The translations under genes and the position numbers were made by a program. A model generated the notes under the pieces. It saw nothing but the letters and a program-made list of their open reading frames with translations, searched no databases and was not told the origin of the DNA. From positions 215,709,442 to 215,773,441 of the forward strand of contig NC_090450.1 in assembly GCF_031143425.1 (NCBI RefSeq): a DNA stretch of 64,000 nt, read 5' to 3'. Origin of the DNA: Pleurodeles waltl. Lineage: Eukaryota > Chordata > Amphibia > Caudata > Salamandridae. Positions 31,430 to 42,660 of the stretch are shown here, in pieces (the stretch's first letter is position 1; each line of letters begins with the position of its first letter).

Positions 31430-31680
31430 AGATATAAAATGGCAGTCATGTCCGCGGCGGTGTATACTGTCACCGCCGACGTACATCCCCATTGGTCATT
31501 GTTCCCCATAGGGCCCATTAATATCCAACGAAGAATTGCATGGCTGTTCACGACCGCCTCCCACCACAGTGGCCAACGGCGGCAGATTTACGTCACTTCT
31601 ACCAGTCCCTCCACAAAGGACAGGCGGTCGCCTTTTCAGGGGGGGACAGGCCCATTGATAGTTGCTGCGTCACAGGATAA
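31430..31680. promoter_or_regulatory. Internal GC-rich box of Harbinger C
   Basis: 'gcggcggtgtatactgtcac' followed by 'cgccgacgtacat' is the counterpart of the dyad in copy A (around 7815) and of the CpG-rich block in B. It lies between SANT2 exon 1 (ATG 31353) and transposase exon 2. Conserved position in three diverged copies suggests a function such as a promoter or SANT-binding site (inference). Confidence 0.45.
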
Positions 31681-31792
31681 AAAGCACATACTTTTGAATT
31701 CCACTCTCCCAAAGAATGATTGCACGATGTGGACTGCTGTTGTGGTAAAGTTGTTCAAATTGTGACAGCCTACTCACTCTTGTGTCCCTTAG

Positions 31793-32919
31793 ATACCAAC
31801 TTCTGTGGATGAATAGGAGATGGACTCATACCACTGTGTACAGACCCCTTGTGGACTTAGCTACACTGGAGGACATGCACATAATACACACCTATAGACT
31901 GGACAGGGCCATAATCACAGAGCTGTGTGCCCAGTTGGAGCCTGACCTAATATCAGCTATCTGTCATCCGACTGGGACCCCACCTTTTGTGCAAGTTCTA
32001 TCAGTGATCCATTTCCTGGCAACTGGTTCTTTTCAAGTGACAGTGGGCTTGGCAGCAAGAATGTCACAGCCAATAATCTCAATAGTGCTGGCAAGAGTCT
32101 TGTCCGCCCTGATAAACCACATGTGCAGCTACATTGCTTTCCCCAGGTGGAAGATTTGGCCACTGTGAAGGCCGGGTTTTCTGCAATGGGACCTATCCCC
32201 AACATAATTGGGGTGATTGGCAGAACACATATTGCATTTGTCCCCGTCCCCCCTAGGCAAATTGAACACGTGTACAGGAATCGTAAGAGTTTCCACTCCA
32301 TGAATGTGCAGATGGTGTGCCTGGAGGAAAATTACATCTCCCACGTCAATGCTAAGTATCCTGGGTCGGTGCATGATGCCTTTGTTCTGAGGAATAGCAG
32401 CATCTCAAATGTGATGGCCCAACTACAGAGGCACAGGGTATGGCTTATAGGTGAGCCTTGGTCCCCACCCAGTGTATGTTGGTGTATGCCTATGCTGTTG
32501 GCCCAATAGGATAGTGTGCCGCTAAATGTTGTCCCTCAATATTTGTAGATGACTCTGGTTACCCAAACCTTTTTTGGCTGCTGACCCCTGTGAGGAATGC
32601 CAGGACAAGGGCTGAAGAACATTATAATGAAACACATGGGCAAACCAGAGAGAACCTTCGGCCTCCTGAAGGCAAGGTTCAAGTGCCTCCATCTGACAGG
32701 TGGATCCCTGTGTTACTCAACGAGAAGGTCTGCCAGATAGTAGTGGCATGCTGCATGTTGCACAACTTGGCCCTCAGATGCCATGTGCCGTTTCTCCAGG
32801 AGGAGGAGACTGGAGTTGCTCCTGTGGCAGCAGTGGACCCTGAGGACAGTGAGGATGAGGAGGCAGAGGATGAGGATGTGGACAACGAAACTATAGTGAT
32901 CTGTCAGTACTTCCAATGA
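31793..32919 (+). pseudogene. Harbinger C transposase, exons 2-3, broken
   Basis: Exon 2 starts after 'cttgtgtcccttag' (31792) and ends at the GTGAGC donor (32451). Exon 3 runs from 32549 (acceptor 'atatttgtag') to 32919. 'VYRPLVDLATLED' and 'GSVHDAFVLRNSS' are clear. The first catalytic Asp is lost (IGVIGRTH instead of IGAIDGTH). A frameshift lies near 32143, and another near 32645 removes the frame around the catalytic Glu. The ending 'VICQYFQ' is conserved. The copy is catalytically dead on sequence grounds. Confidence 0.85.
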
Positions 32920-33405
32920 CACACAGGTGAGACAGTGAAACTTCGCATTTCCATGACTATTGTTGTATTCTGTGTGGCATTGGCATGCTGGCATTACCCA
33001 CTTGTTTCCTCTACTTACTGTTACCTATGGATTGTCTTTTTACAGATGTTGGTGATATGACAACAATGTCCTAATGTGATCACAGCAGCCAGAAACAGGT
33101 CATTCATTCTATGTTCTCACTATGTACAGTTCATTTGCAATGGATGTAGCTGTTTCAATGAATACACATTTGCAAAACATGAAATACTAGTAGGCAAAGT
33201 TTGTCCAAGGGTGTTTATTGTAGTGCTAAGAAATTGAGGGTAAAGTGCAATGGAATGGGGTGATGATGGAGGAAAGTCCAGGGTATTGTTCCAGTCTGTT
33301 TTTAACATAGGTGCAGTGTCCCAGAGGGACATAGGAAGGGGTGCTAGGCAGTTCAAAGTGGACAAGGTGACAGTGCGGGACACAAGGGGGACAATCAGGA
33401 GAGTC

Positions 33406-34863
33406 TCATTTCCTGGCGGTGGTCTTGGCAAGTGTCTCTGGCTTCTGTCTGGGTCGCAGGGAACGTTTGGGGGTGGGTCACCTTCTGCAGGGGGAGAGGT
33501 GCTGGTGGCCTCTGGGTCCTGTGGCGGGGCCTCAAGTCCACTAGTAGCAGCAGCAGAAGTGGAGGGCTGGTCGATGGACTGGCTAGTGGCAGAGCCCTAC
33601 TGGTGTGCTGTTGCCTCCTTCATGATGTTGGCCATGTCTGCCAGCACCCCTGCTATGGAGATCAGGGTGTTGTTTATTGCTTGCAAGTCCTCCTTGATCC
33701 CCTGATACTGTCCCTCCTGCGGCCGCCTGTTCTCCCGCACGTTGTCAAGGATCTGGCCAATTGTGTCCTGGGAATGTTGATAGGCTTCCAGAATCTTGGA
33801 GAGTGCCTCCTGGAGAGTTGGTTCCCTGGTCCTGCCCCACTCTGGTACACAGCAGTCCTCCCAGTGTCCCTGTTGGCCTGTGCCTCTGTCACCTGAAAGG
33901 TGTGCCTACTACCACTGATCCCAGGTTCCTGATTGTCTTAGGGGTGAGGTGCGGTCTGGGGTCCCTGTACAGGTGGGCACACTGCTGATAGATGTGTCCT
34001 GGGGACAGAGGTGTGGGTACGCTGGGTGGGTGTTGTGGTGTTAGATCCTGATGGGGGAGGCTCTGTGGTGGTCTGTGAGTGGGGTTGAGTGACCAACTGT
34101 CCAGTGGTCCCTGATGGGCCAGGTAGGTCCTCCAGATCCTGAAATCCAGAGTTACTGTCATCACTGGGGTTGTCTTCTTTTGGGGGACTGGATAGTGGTG
34201 GCACCTCCTCTCCACTGGCATTGTCTGGGGTACCTGTGGGGATGTAAATGATGTATTATGCTTCATGTGTCTGACATTTGTACTTCCATAGCTTCCCCTC
34301 TATGGTTGGCGTTACCCTGCCGGCTTTTTCTTCTGTATGGTTATGTATTGTGGGTATGTTAGTTTCCCTATGTTGTGCATGCTTTAGTGATGGGTGTCCA
34401 TGCAAGGCTGGGAGTGGTGTCCATGCATTGGTATGGCATGCAGGGCTTGCCATTGGGTTAGTCAGAAGTGAGGGAGCAGTGTGTGGGATGGAGTGTAGTG
34501 ATGAGGGTGAGGGTGTGGGTATAAGATAGCATGCAGATATTGGGGGGTGATAGGTAGTAAATATTGACTTAGCAGTGTCCAGTCCTCTGGCAACTCCACC
34601 GAATCTCTCATGTATGGCGAGCTGGTATGTAGCTGCTATGGAACGTAGCTTCCCTTATAGGTCATTCCACCTCTTCCTGATGTCCTTTCCCTTGTTCTTG
34701 GGTGCTGTCCCACAGCGTTCACCCTGTCTACAATTCTCCGCCATAGCTCCATCTTCCCGCAACGGATATTGCCTGTACCTGTGCTCCAAACAGCTGTGGC
34801 TCTACCCTGGCAATTTCCTCCACCATGACCCTTAATTCCTCCTCAGCGAAACAGGGGTGCCAT
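33406..34863 (-). pseudogene. Harbinger C SANT1, broken
   Basis: The ATG is at 34863, but a short deletion just after it and further indels destroy the frame of the SANT domain. Traces of 'GAQVQ', 'KMELWRRIVDRVNAVGQH' and 'RKRWNDL' can still be read in mixed frames. Exon 2 traces (33892-33674 and around) match copies A and B, with an acidic stretch, a helical region and a basic end near 'RSLRPRQKPETLAKT' before the stop at 33406. Confidence 0.72.
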
Positions 34864-35129
34864 GGGTGTTGTGTGATGTGTGTTGGTGGGAGTGTGTTGG
34901 GTAATGTGGTGGGGTGTGTGATGTGGAGTGTGTGAGGGGTGTATGGGTTTAAGTGGTGTGTGTGTGTCTAGTTTTCTCAGTGCTCTTCTTCTCAGTCTTC
35001 TAGTGGCAATTGTTATAGTGTGTTTTATAGTGGTGTGGCTGGGTGGGTGGGTGTGGTGTGTGTATTGGTGTCAGATGTGTGTTTTTGGTATTAGCCAATG
35101 TAGTGTTGTTTTGTATATGGGTGTCCATT

Positions 35130-35420
35130 ATGAGCGCGGCGGTATGTACTGCCAATGGTTTACTGCTGTTGAATGTCCGCCGTGGTGATTCGTGGGTCAT
35201 AATGTGGTGGGCGCTGTTTTGTTGGTGTAACGGTATGGGTTTTGGGACCGCCACTTTATTACTGACCTTTGGGCTGGCGTATTTCTGTATGTGGCTGTAT
35301 TCTGTCAGATTGGTGTGTGTGTCATAATATGGTGAATGGATATCCGCCACCTCAGCGGTAAATTGACGGCTGTCAGCGTGGTGGTAAGCGGGATTTACCA
35401 CCAATGTCACAATGAGGGCC
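35130..35420. promoter_or_regulatory. Harbinger C right subterminal region and TIR
   Basis: This last ~290 bp is homologous to 11582-11876: 'gcggcggtatgtac', 'tggtgattcgtgggtcataat', 'gacctttgggctggcg' and the terminal repeat. It carries fewer intact CG-rich motifs than copy A, consistent with CpG decay. Confidence 0.55.
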
Positions 35421-38400
35421 AATATATTACTGTAGCACGTTGCATTTTTTTGATGTGTGGCACCGTAGGGGCGCCTCTGGATTTTATGTAACACACTTTA
35501 TTCATGACACACCTGTTTTGCACTAGTAGGAAGAAATTTACATTGCACATGGTTGACACTTTACTCCTCGGTGGCATTACAATTTCAGTATTTCTAATAT
35601 GTCCCTTTTTTCCAGCATGGGGTGTTTACCTCGAAGTATGCAGTAATTTGATATCTATGGTGCTTTCGAGGCGTCCCAAAGCACAACATAGTAATTTATG
35701 GGGAGATTAATGCAGAAGGATGGCTATAGATGTAAGGGGGTGGTTTATTTGCCAAAGTAATGTATCTTCACATTTGCACTTTCTTTTCTTTCAGCACAGG
35801 AGATGTATTGCTGTCTACTAAGATCCTCTCTCCCCAGGTCTAACCCAGCACCCCCTTCAAAAGCTACATGCTAGTCAAATTCAAGCCCTGCTAGCTAACA
35901 TTTCTTTTGGGGAAATCAAGGATGTTGTGAGGTCATTAACTAATGAGAGGCTTGTGGTTAAGATGGTCTACCAACAAAGTCTAAAAAGAAATATGTACCA
36001 GTTTTAAAGCCATAACTTTTAAAACATGCTAACTACATCCTGGAGGGGGGGAGGTCCCGGCATCATTCTGCACTGCGATAGTGGTCAGTTTTCTGAAAAA
36101 GGATAAAAATGAAGAGAATGTTAACTAATATAGGCCCATTAGTCTTTTGAATGTAGAATATACGATTATTGCAAAGTTGTTGGCCAATCGCATGAGCAGA
36201 ATGTTGAGTTCTAATATTTATCTGGACTAGTGCAGTTGTATATCTGGTAGGCAGTTATTCTTTAACATGTTTTTTTAATAGAAGAATGAGACTATTTCTC
36301 CCAAAATAAAGTACCCGCCCAGGTTCTTTTATTAGACGTAGCAAAGGCATTTGATTTACTGTGTTGGGAAAGACTCTTTGCTATTTTGAGGGAGTACGGG
36401 TTTCCTGAGAGATTTATTCAGATCATATTTTGTTTTTCAGAGGGGCAACTGCCCATATAATTATTAACTCTCACAATATTGGGGCCTGCAAGGTAGCAAG
36501 GGACACCAGGCAAGGATGTCCCCCATTGCACATTCTTTTTGTGCTATTCATAGAGCCCCTAGCAATAGCAGTGCAGACTGATATGAGCATTGAGCCACCA
36601 ATAAGCGGCATGACCAGCATTAAATTATATGCTGATGATATTGCTCTATTTCTAAAGCCAGATACAGCAAATTTCAAGAGGGTTTTTAAAGTATTTCAAG
36701 AGTTTAAAGAACTGGGCGGGTACAAGAACAAACAAGTTGAAAACTGAGATTTTATTGTGGAATTGCACACTCAACACCTTACCTGTTGAACTTCACCCCT
36801 GAGTTAATTCAAGGCCGAAGAGATATTTAGGGGTATACATCATAGAGAATGGTAATAACCTATTGTAGTGAATGAGTCCCCTCTGGTCCGTAAGATCAAG
36901 ACTCTTTTTGCAAAATGGTTTGCTCTACCTCTCTCAATAATGGGCCGCATTGCTTTGATTCGAAAGTCAATCTTACCTTTGTGTATTTTTTTTTTTTGCA
37001 GCTATTCCATGCTCTCACTAGATAAAGGGACAATTTACAAGGCCCTTGTGCCTCCTTGGGCAACATTAGCGAGATTTATGCTAATGTGGCATTAGCTAGG
37101 AATTTCTTGCTCCAGATTATGCCATGCACCAGGCATAATGTATGCAAGGGGGTGTTTCCCCACAGGGAGGCCACAAAAAATGGTGCAGTGAAATCTACAA
37201 GATTTTGTTGCTTCATTTTTTCCCTCATTTTTACTACCTGCAAATTACAGGCGTTAAAGTGACAGACGCATAATAACCTATGGACCTCCCCAGTGCTCTG
37301 CTGGATTAGCACCATAAGTAATGGTGCTAATCCAGCAAAGCATCACAATAACATCATAAATTCTGATGCTATTGTACTAACGTGTGCCATGGTGCGCTGT
37401 ATTATAAGTATAGCACTACCATGGTGCTGTTAGGGGGACTAAGGGCGGTACAAGAAAAGTGGCATATCGGTGTGATGTGCCACATTCTTGCAGATCTGGC
37501 CCAACGTTTTTGAAGGAGCTGGAGGGAACATTCTCCACTTTTATTTGGGCAAATAAGGTGCCTAGATTGTCGTTCAATTCATTACATAGACCAGTGAAAG
37601 AAGGGGCCTCACTCTGCCAGATTTAAGAGTATGCTATTTTTCTAATTTTGCACACGGTTCAAAAACTTTAAAAAAGACAAACAACAGTACGATTGGGATA
37701 GATAATTTATTATCAACTTGATCTTTCGTGAATACGAGATTGTTTATTTTCTGCGCCTCACAAGATCCCCTAAGAAGGTTTATTACAAGGTTTTACGTTG
37801 TTTTCTTAAACGAAAAGCACAATTGTGTAAGCACTATAATATCCCAGCCGTTAATGGAGCGATACTCCTGATAGACATTTATGTTGGGAATCGACCCCTC
37901 TTAGATAAGAGTACTGCTTCCAGGTGGGAGCTTACTGGTTATATAAAGGTTTGGATTTCTCAAACTCTGTCACTTGGAAAGCGTGAGCTGAAATAGAACC
38001 TATATCAGGCACTTTAAAACACTGATGCATTGGTATTTTTTTGGCATAAAACAGTTTTTAATAACCTAGATTTTAGTATTATCTGGGTCAGCCTGGGTCT
38101 AGTTGAAGACCGGATGGAAACTATAACTCGAAAATATATTTGTAGCTGGGTGGGTATTCTTAGACACCCAAAGGCCAATTATTTATTTTTGAAAGCTCGG
38201 GACAAATAGCAGTCCAAGGAAGGTCTTCAAATTATTGAAGATACCTGGACAATATAAATGTGTTTAATTTCTCTTTAATGAAAGGGGCGATGTTTCACAG
38301 AATTCAAATCTATGGAAAGTGGGTACATTACAGAATTAATCCCACAGTACCCAATAAGTGCTTTAGGGGCTCAATTGAGGGGGGAGGCAACTGGACTTAC

Positions 38401-38525
38401 ATTATCTGGGGCTGCCCTAAAATAACCTTTTAGGCAGAACTTCAGGCACACTGTTTATGCACTTTAGGGCTAGATCAGTCAATAGATGTTTACCTGGGGT
38501 ATTCTCCCAATGTTAATACTGCATC
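35421..38525 (+). pseudogene. L1/Tx1-like LINE ORF2 (endonuclease end, RT, C-terminal part), decayed
   Basis: It continues the LINE after Harbinger C. 35452-35523 reads 'DVWHRRGASGFYVTHF', similar to the end of L1-type endonucleases. RT blocks follow in shifting frames: 'YRPISLLNVEYTIIAKLLAN' (about 36129), 'LDVAKAFD..CWERLF' (about 36330), 'DTRQGCPP' (36501) and 'YADDIALF' (36628-36651). 'FIWANKVPRL' (about 37545) and a C-terminal 'GNWTYIIWGCPKITF' (about 38390) match the downstream regions of L1/Tx1 proteins. Many stops and frameshifts are present. The copy also holds a MITE-like insert, and an LTR takes over at 38526. Confidence 0.8.
37055..37503. mobile_element. MITE-like insert in LINE ORF2
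   Basis: The RT-downstream reading of ORF2 breaks near 37055 and resumes at about 37504 ('TFLKELEGTFSTFIWANK'). The inserted DNA contains the hairpin 'gctggattagcaccataagt' with 'atggtgctaatccagc' and ends in 'agatctggccca', similar to the ends of the GGGCCAGAT MITE family. I found no clean target duplication, so the boundaries are approximate. Confidence 0.5.
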
Positions 38526-41440
38526 TGTTAGAAATGGGGTGTTTGGTTGGCAGTCAGGTTACCCCTTGTCCAAACAAGGACCCCTCACTCTGGTCAGGGT
38601 AAAGGAGAAATCACCCTCAGTTAACCCCCGCTCACCCCCTTGGTAGCTTGGCATGAGCAGGAAGGCTTAACTTCAGAAGCAATGTATAAAGTATTTGTAC
38701 CAACACACACAGTAATACAGTGAAAACACTACAAAATGGACACCACACAGGCTTAGAAAAATAGATAATATTTATCTCAGCAAAATAAGACCAATACGAC
38801 AAAAATCCAACATATTCAAGTCAAGTTATCAATTTTAAAAAGAATAAGAGTCTTAGGGCCAGATGTATCAAACAATTTTGCATTTGCAAACGTTGCGAAT
38901 CGCAAAATTCGACCATTTGCGAATACAAAAATGCCTTTCAAGATGTATGAAAGGCTTTTGCAATGCAATTTCAAGGAATCGCTAAAATAGTGATTCCCTG
39001 AAATTGCAACTCCATTTAGAGAATCGCAAATTCCGATTCTTTAAATAGGAAATCGCAAATAGGCAATTCCTATTTGCGATTTTCAAAGCACATGTATCAA
39101 GCTTTTTCTAAATGCGATTTGGGCATTTAGGAAATGCAATTACCACCAAATCCAATTTGGTGGTAAGCATGTGCAATTTTTAAAAATGCATTATAAATGC
39201 ATTTTTAAAAATGACATGGGTGCTTCACATGTCCGCAAGTATTTTTTTGGGGTACATCAAAGGGGGCCTTATGCCCCCCGCAACCCAGGGGGTTTGCATT
39301 ACCTAATTTGCGAATTCCTAACTGGAATTCGCAAATTAGGTAATGCAAAACCATTTGCACCTATGGGCCAAGAGGCCCATAGGGATGAATGGAGTCCAGT
39401 TCCCTAATTGCGATTTGGTAATAGCAATTAGGAATTTTAAGAAACCGGTATTACAGACTCGCAATTTTTATACATCCAATTTTGCATTTCTTCAATAGTG
39501 ATTTCTTAAAATTCGCTATGTAAGAAATGCAAACCGGTAGCTTGATACATCTGGCCCTAAATCCTTTGAAAACAGTGAGAATGCTGTTATTACACAAAAC
39601 TACCTGGGTAGCATCATAAGAAAGCCACGTGGGTGAGTGTGCGTCGAAAAAGGGCAGCAATGCATCCATTTCTCACTCGCAAGTGAGACCGCGCATCTTT
39701 CCTCCTCCGGTCGGGTCAGCGTGCGTAATTGTTTCTCTCTCACAAGAGAGCGATGTGTCAATCAGGACGGGCACCTTGGGTCTGGGCAGGCTGTGCATTG
39801 ATTTTCTGCGCCCAGTGATGTTGAGTTAAAATCCAGTCGCACAGTGTGAAAAACCATGCTGCGTGGGGCCTTGCATCATTAACAGCGGCCGCTGCGGGTG
39901 TTGCGTGTCGTTTCTCCAGCCGTGTTGCGTCGATCTGCCAGCCGCCATGCAGGTGGAGCATCGATTTTAGCTGCGAGGCCAGCGGCGCATTGTTTATCAG
40001 CCGCGAGGTGGATGGTGCATCAAATGTTTCCCTGTACAGCGGTCTTTTCGTGGATTTCTGTCCTTTCCCACCAGCTTCACCTTTCCAGGGCCAACAGACA
40101 GGTTAGGACACTACTTGGCAGGCAGGACTCTCAGCAGAAAGCTGAGGTGCTGGCAGAGAGAAGTCTTTGATGTCCTTGAGACTTCAACAACAGGAGGCCA
40201 GCTTAGTTCAAGCGCTTGGAGATTCTTACCCAGTGGGAAGTCACACAAAAGACAGTATTTGTCCTCTCTCAGGTAGACGCAGCTACTGCAGGCCAACCCA
40301 GCAAAGCACAGTCACAGGCAAAAGGGCAGCACTCTTCCATCAGCTTCTAGCTTTTCTCCTTGGCAGAGGTTCCTCTTGGTTCAAGAAGTACTCTGATTTT
40401 CAGGGGTTTTGGGTGCGCATCTTGTACCCCTTTCTGCCTGTCAAGTAGGCCTACTTCAAAGAGAAGTCTCTGTTGTTTTCAAGATCCGGCCTTGCCCAGG
40501 CCGGGCCCCAGACACACAGCAGGGGGTTGGAGATTGCATTGTGTGAGGGCCGGCACAGCCCTTTCAGAGGTAAGTGACCACTCCTCCCCTCAGCCCGGAT
40601 GGCCCATCAGGAAATGCAGGCTACACCCAGCTCCCTTTGTGTCACTGTCTAGAAGAGAGGTACAAACAGCCCAACTATTAAACTGACCCAGACAGGGAAT
40701 CCACAAAAAAGCGGATTCACAGAATGGTTTCAGCAAGAAGATGCCTACTTTCTAAAAGTGTCATTTTCAACCACACAATAAAAAAAAACAGCTTCACTAA
40801 AAGATGCATTTTTAAATTGTGAGTTCAGAGACCCCAAATTCCATCTGTCTATCTTCTCCCAAAGGGAATTTGCAATTTAATAATACTTAAAGGCAGCCCC
40901 CCCCACTGAAACCCAAGTTTGGCAGTATTTCACTGTTAGGACATGTAAAACACATAAGTACGTGTCCCACCTTTAGCATTGCATCCTGCCCATGGGGATA
41001 CCTAGGGCCTACCTAAGGGGCGCCTTACATGTATAAAAGGGAACGTTTGGGCCTGACAAGTGAGTACACTTGCCAAGTTGAATTGGCATTTTAAAACTGC
41101 ACACACAGACACTGCAGTGGCAGGTCTGAGCCATCTTTACAGGGCTACTAATGTGGGTGGCACAACCGGTACTGCAGGCCCACTAGTAGCATTGGATATA
41201 CAGGCCCTGGGCACCTGTACTGCACTTTACTGGGGACTTACTAGTAAATTAAATATGCCAATCATGACTAAACCAAAGTACACATGCAATTTATACAGTG
41301 AACACTTTAGCACTGGTCAGCAGGGGTGAACTGTCCACAGCAAACAAAAACAGCAAAAACAGAGTACAGCACACAAAAACAACCAGCGAAGTAGAGGCAA
41401 AAAGTTAGGGGAGACCATGCCAGTGATGCCAAGTCTAACA
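38526..41440 (+). mobile_element. Long LTR-type element (2.9 kb, TGTTAGA..TCTAACA)
   Basis: It starts TGTTAGAAATGGGGTG and ends AAGTCTAACA, giving the short inverted TG..CA ends typical of LTRs. The same family is split by Harbinger A at 1-13023. No gag or pol coding is seen, so it is a solo long LTR or a non-coding LTR element. Flanking 5-mers (gcatc and atata) do not match, so no target duplication is supported. It contains a foldback MITE (38856-39557). Repeated 'tgcatcgatttt', 'gcgtcga' and 'ccgcgaggtgga' phrases at 39880-40020 suggest minor internal repetition. Confidence 0.65.
38856..39557. mobile_element. Foldback MITE, GGGCCAGATGTATCA family, copy 1
   Basis: This 702-bp element has inverted ends GGGCCAGATGTATCAA. 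The flanks are TTA (38853-38855) and TAA (39558-39560), so the target duplication is imperfect. Inside are many 'ttgcgaat'/'attcgcaa' words and a strong hairpin around 39290-39350 ('tttgcattacctaatttgcg' and its complement). No coding sequence. Confidence 0.85.
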
Positions 41441-42660
41441 ATATAGGTTTGCTAGGTTTCCCTAGCTGTCAGATGAGGTAGGGCCCTAAAACCACAGCTA
41501 TCCTCTTTGCAAAAAACAGGTCCGTTTTGCATAGAAAAATGTGATGTATCCATGTTGTGTTTTGGGCAGTTTCCTACCGTGGGCACTAAGCCTAACCACA
41601 CAATGGAGGTACCATTTTTATCAGGAGACTTAGGGAAACACAGAATGGTAGAATAAGTGGTATTACCAATTGTCGTTCTCTGCATTTCCACCGTCCGAAT
41701 GTAAAACAGTTTGTAAGAAGTCATTTTGAGAATTGACCTCTAATTCACATGCTAATATGTGTAACCCCAAAATCAGAGATGTGCAAATAACCACTGCTCC
41801 TAGACTCCATATCAGAAATAAATAGGTTTCTTTGATACATATGTTCCATTCTTTATAGTTTACCAAATACATTACTGTATACCCTGTACACAATGAAAAA
41901 CCATTGTACGATGCAGCTCAGTTATTGGCTTAGGGTATCCAGGGTTCTTGGTAAACCTAAAAGCCCCATATATCCCCACAACCAGAAGGGACCAGCAGAC
42001 ACAATGGTACATTGTATTTGAGAATCTGCCATAGTTAGAAAAAGTTACAGATGAAAATATAGACACAAATGGCTTTTTTTCAACTCACTTTCAATATTTG
42101 TTTATTTCAATTGTTACTTTCTTTTGGCAAACCTTGAGGTATCTACACAAATCACCCCCTCCTGAATCCAGAATTGTGTCTACGTTTCAGAAATATATAG
42201 CTTTTTGAGGTCCACTATTGGTTTTATACCCATTTCTACTTCTAACTGGAAGTAGGTTAAAAGCATAAAAAATAGGAAAAATGGGCTGTGTCCCAGTAAA
42301 ATACCAAAACCGTGTTGCAAACTTTGGTTTTCTGATTCAAGTCTGCCTGTTCCTGAAAGCTGGGAAGATGGTGAGTTTAGCACTACAAACCCTTCATTGA
42401 TGCCATTTGTAGGGAAAAAACAGACACTTCTGCAGCACTTTTTTCCATTTTTTCCCCAAAACAACCATCATTTAGCTGTATTTTGGATGAATTCATAGTC
42501 CCCTCCAGGGGAATTCCAGACACTCTGGTTACCTTTTGAATCCCCGTGATGTTGGTAAAAATGGGTGCAAATCTGGCATAGACAGGTTATGTGGACAAAT
42601 AGTTATGGGATCTAAGCGTGAAGTGCCCCAAAAAGCCAAAAAAGGGTTAGAATGGTGAAA
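41441..42660 (-). repeat. Interspersed repeat resembling a common caudate family
   Basis: Non-coding sequence. Read on the minus strand it starts near 'cctttcgctgctaaactgtt' (about 42680) and includes 'ggcacttcacgcttagatcc', 'ttgtccacataacctg' and 'ggggattcaaaaggtaacca'. I associate these phrases with an abundant newt repeat (memory, unverified). Class and exact ends are unknown. No true ORF. Confidence 0.4.

Larger units (their letters stand above)
27765..35420 (+). mobile_element. PIF/Harbinger DNA transposon, copy C (7.7 kb, three-gene type)
   Basis: The ends are GGCCCTCATTACGACC (27765 inward) and GGCCCTCATTGTGACA (from 35420 inward), flanked by a perfect AAT duplication (27762-27764 and 35421-35423). 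Gene order and orientation match copy A without its two internal insertions. Transposase exon 1 (+) is near the left end, then SANT2 (-), transposase exons 2-3 (+) and SANT1 (-). All genes are broken. It interrupts the L1-like element, whose sequence resumes at 35421. Confidence 0.93.
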
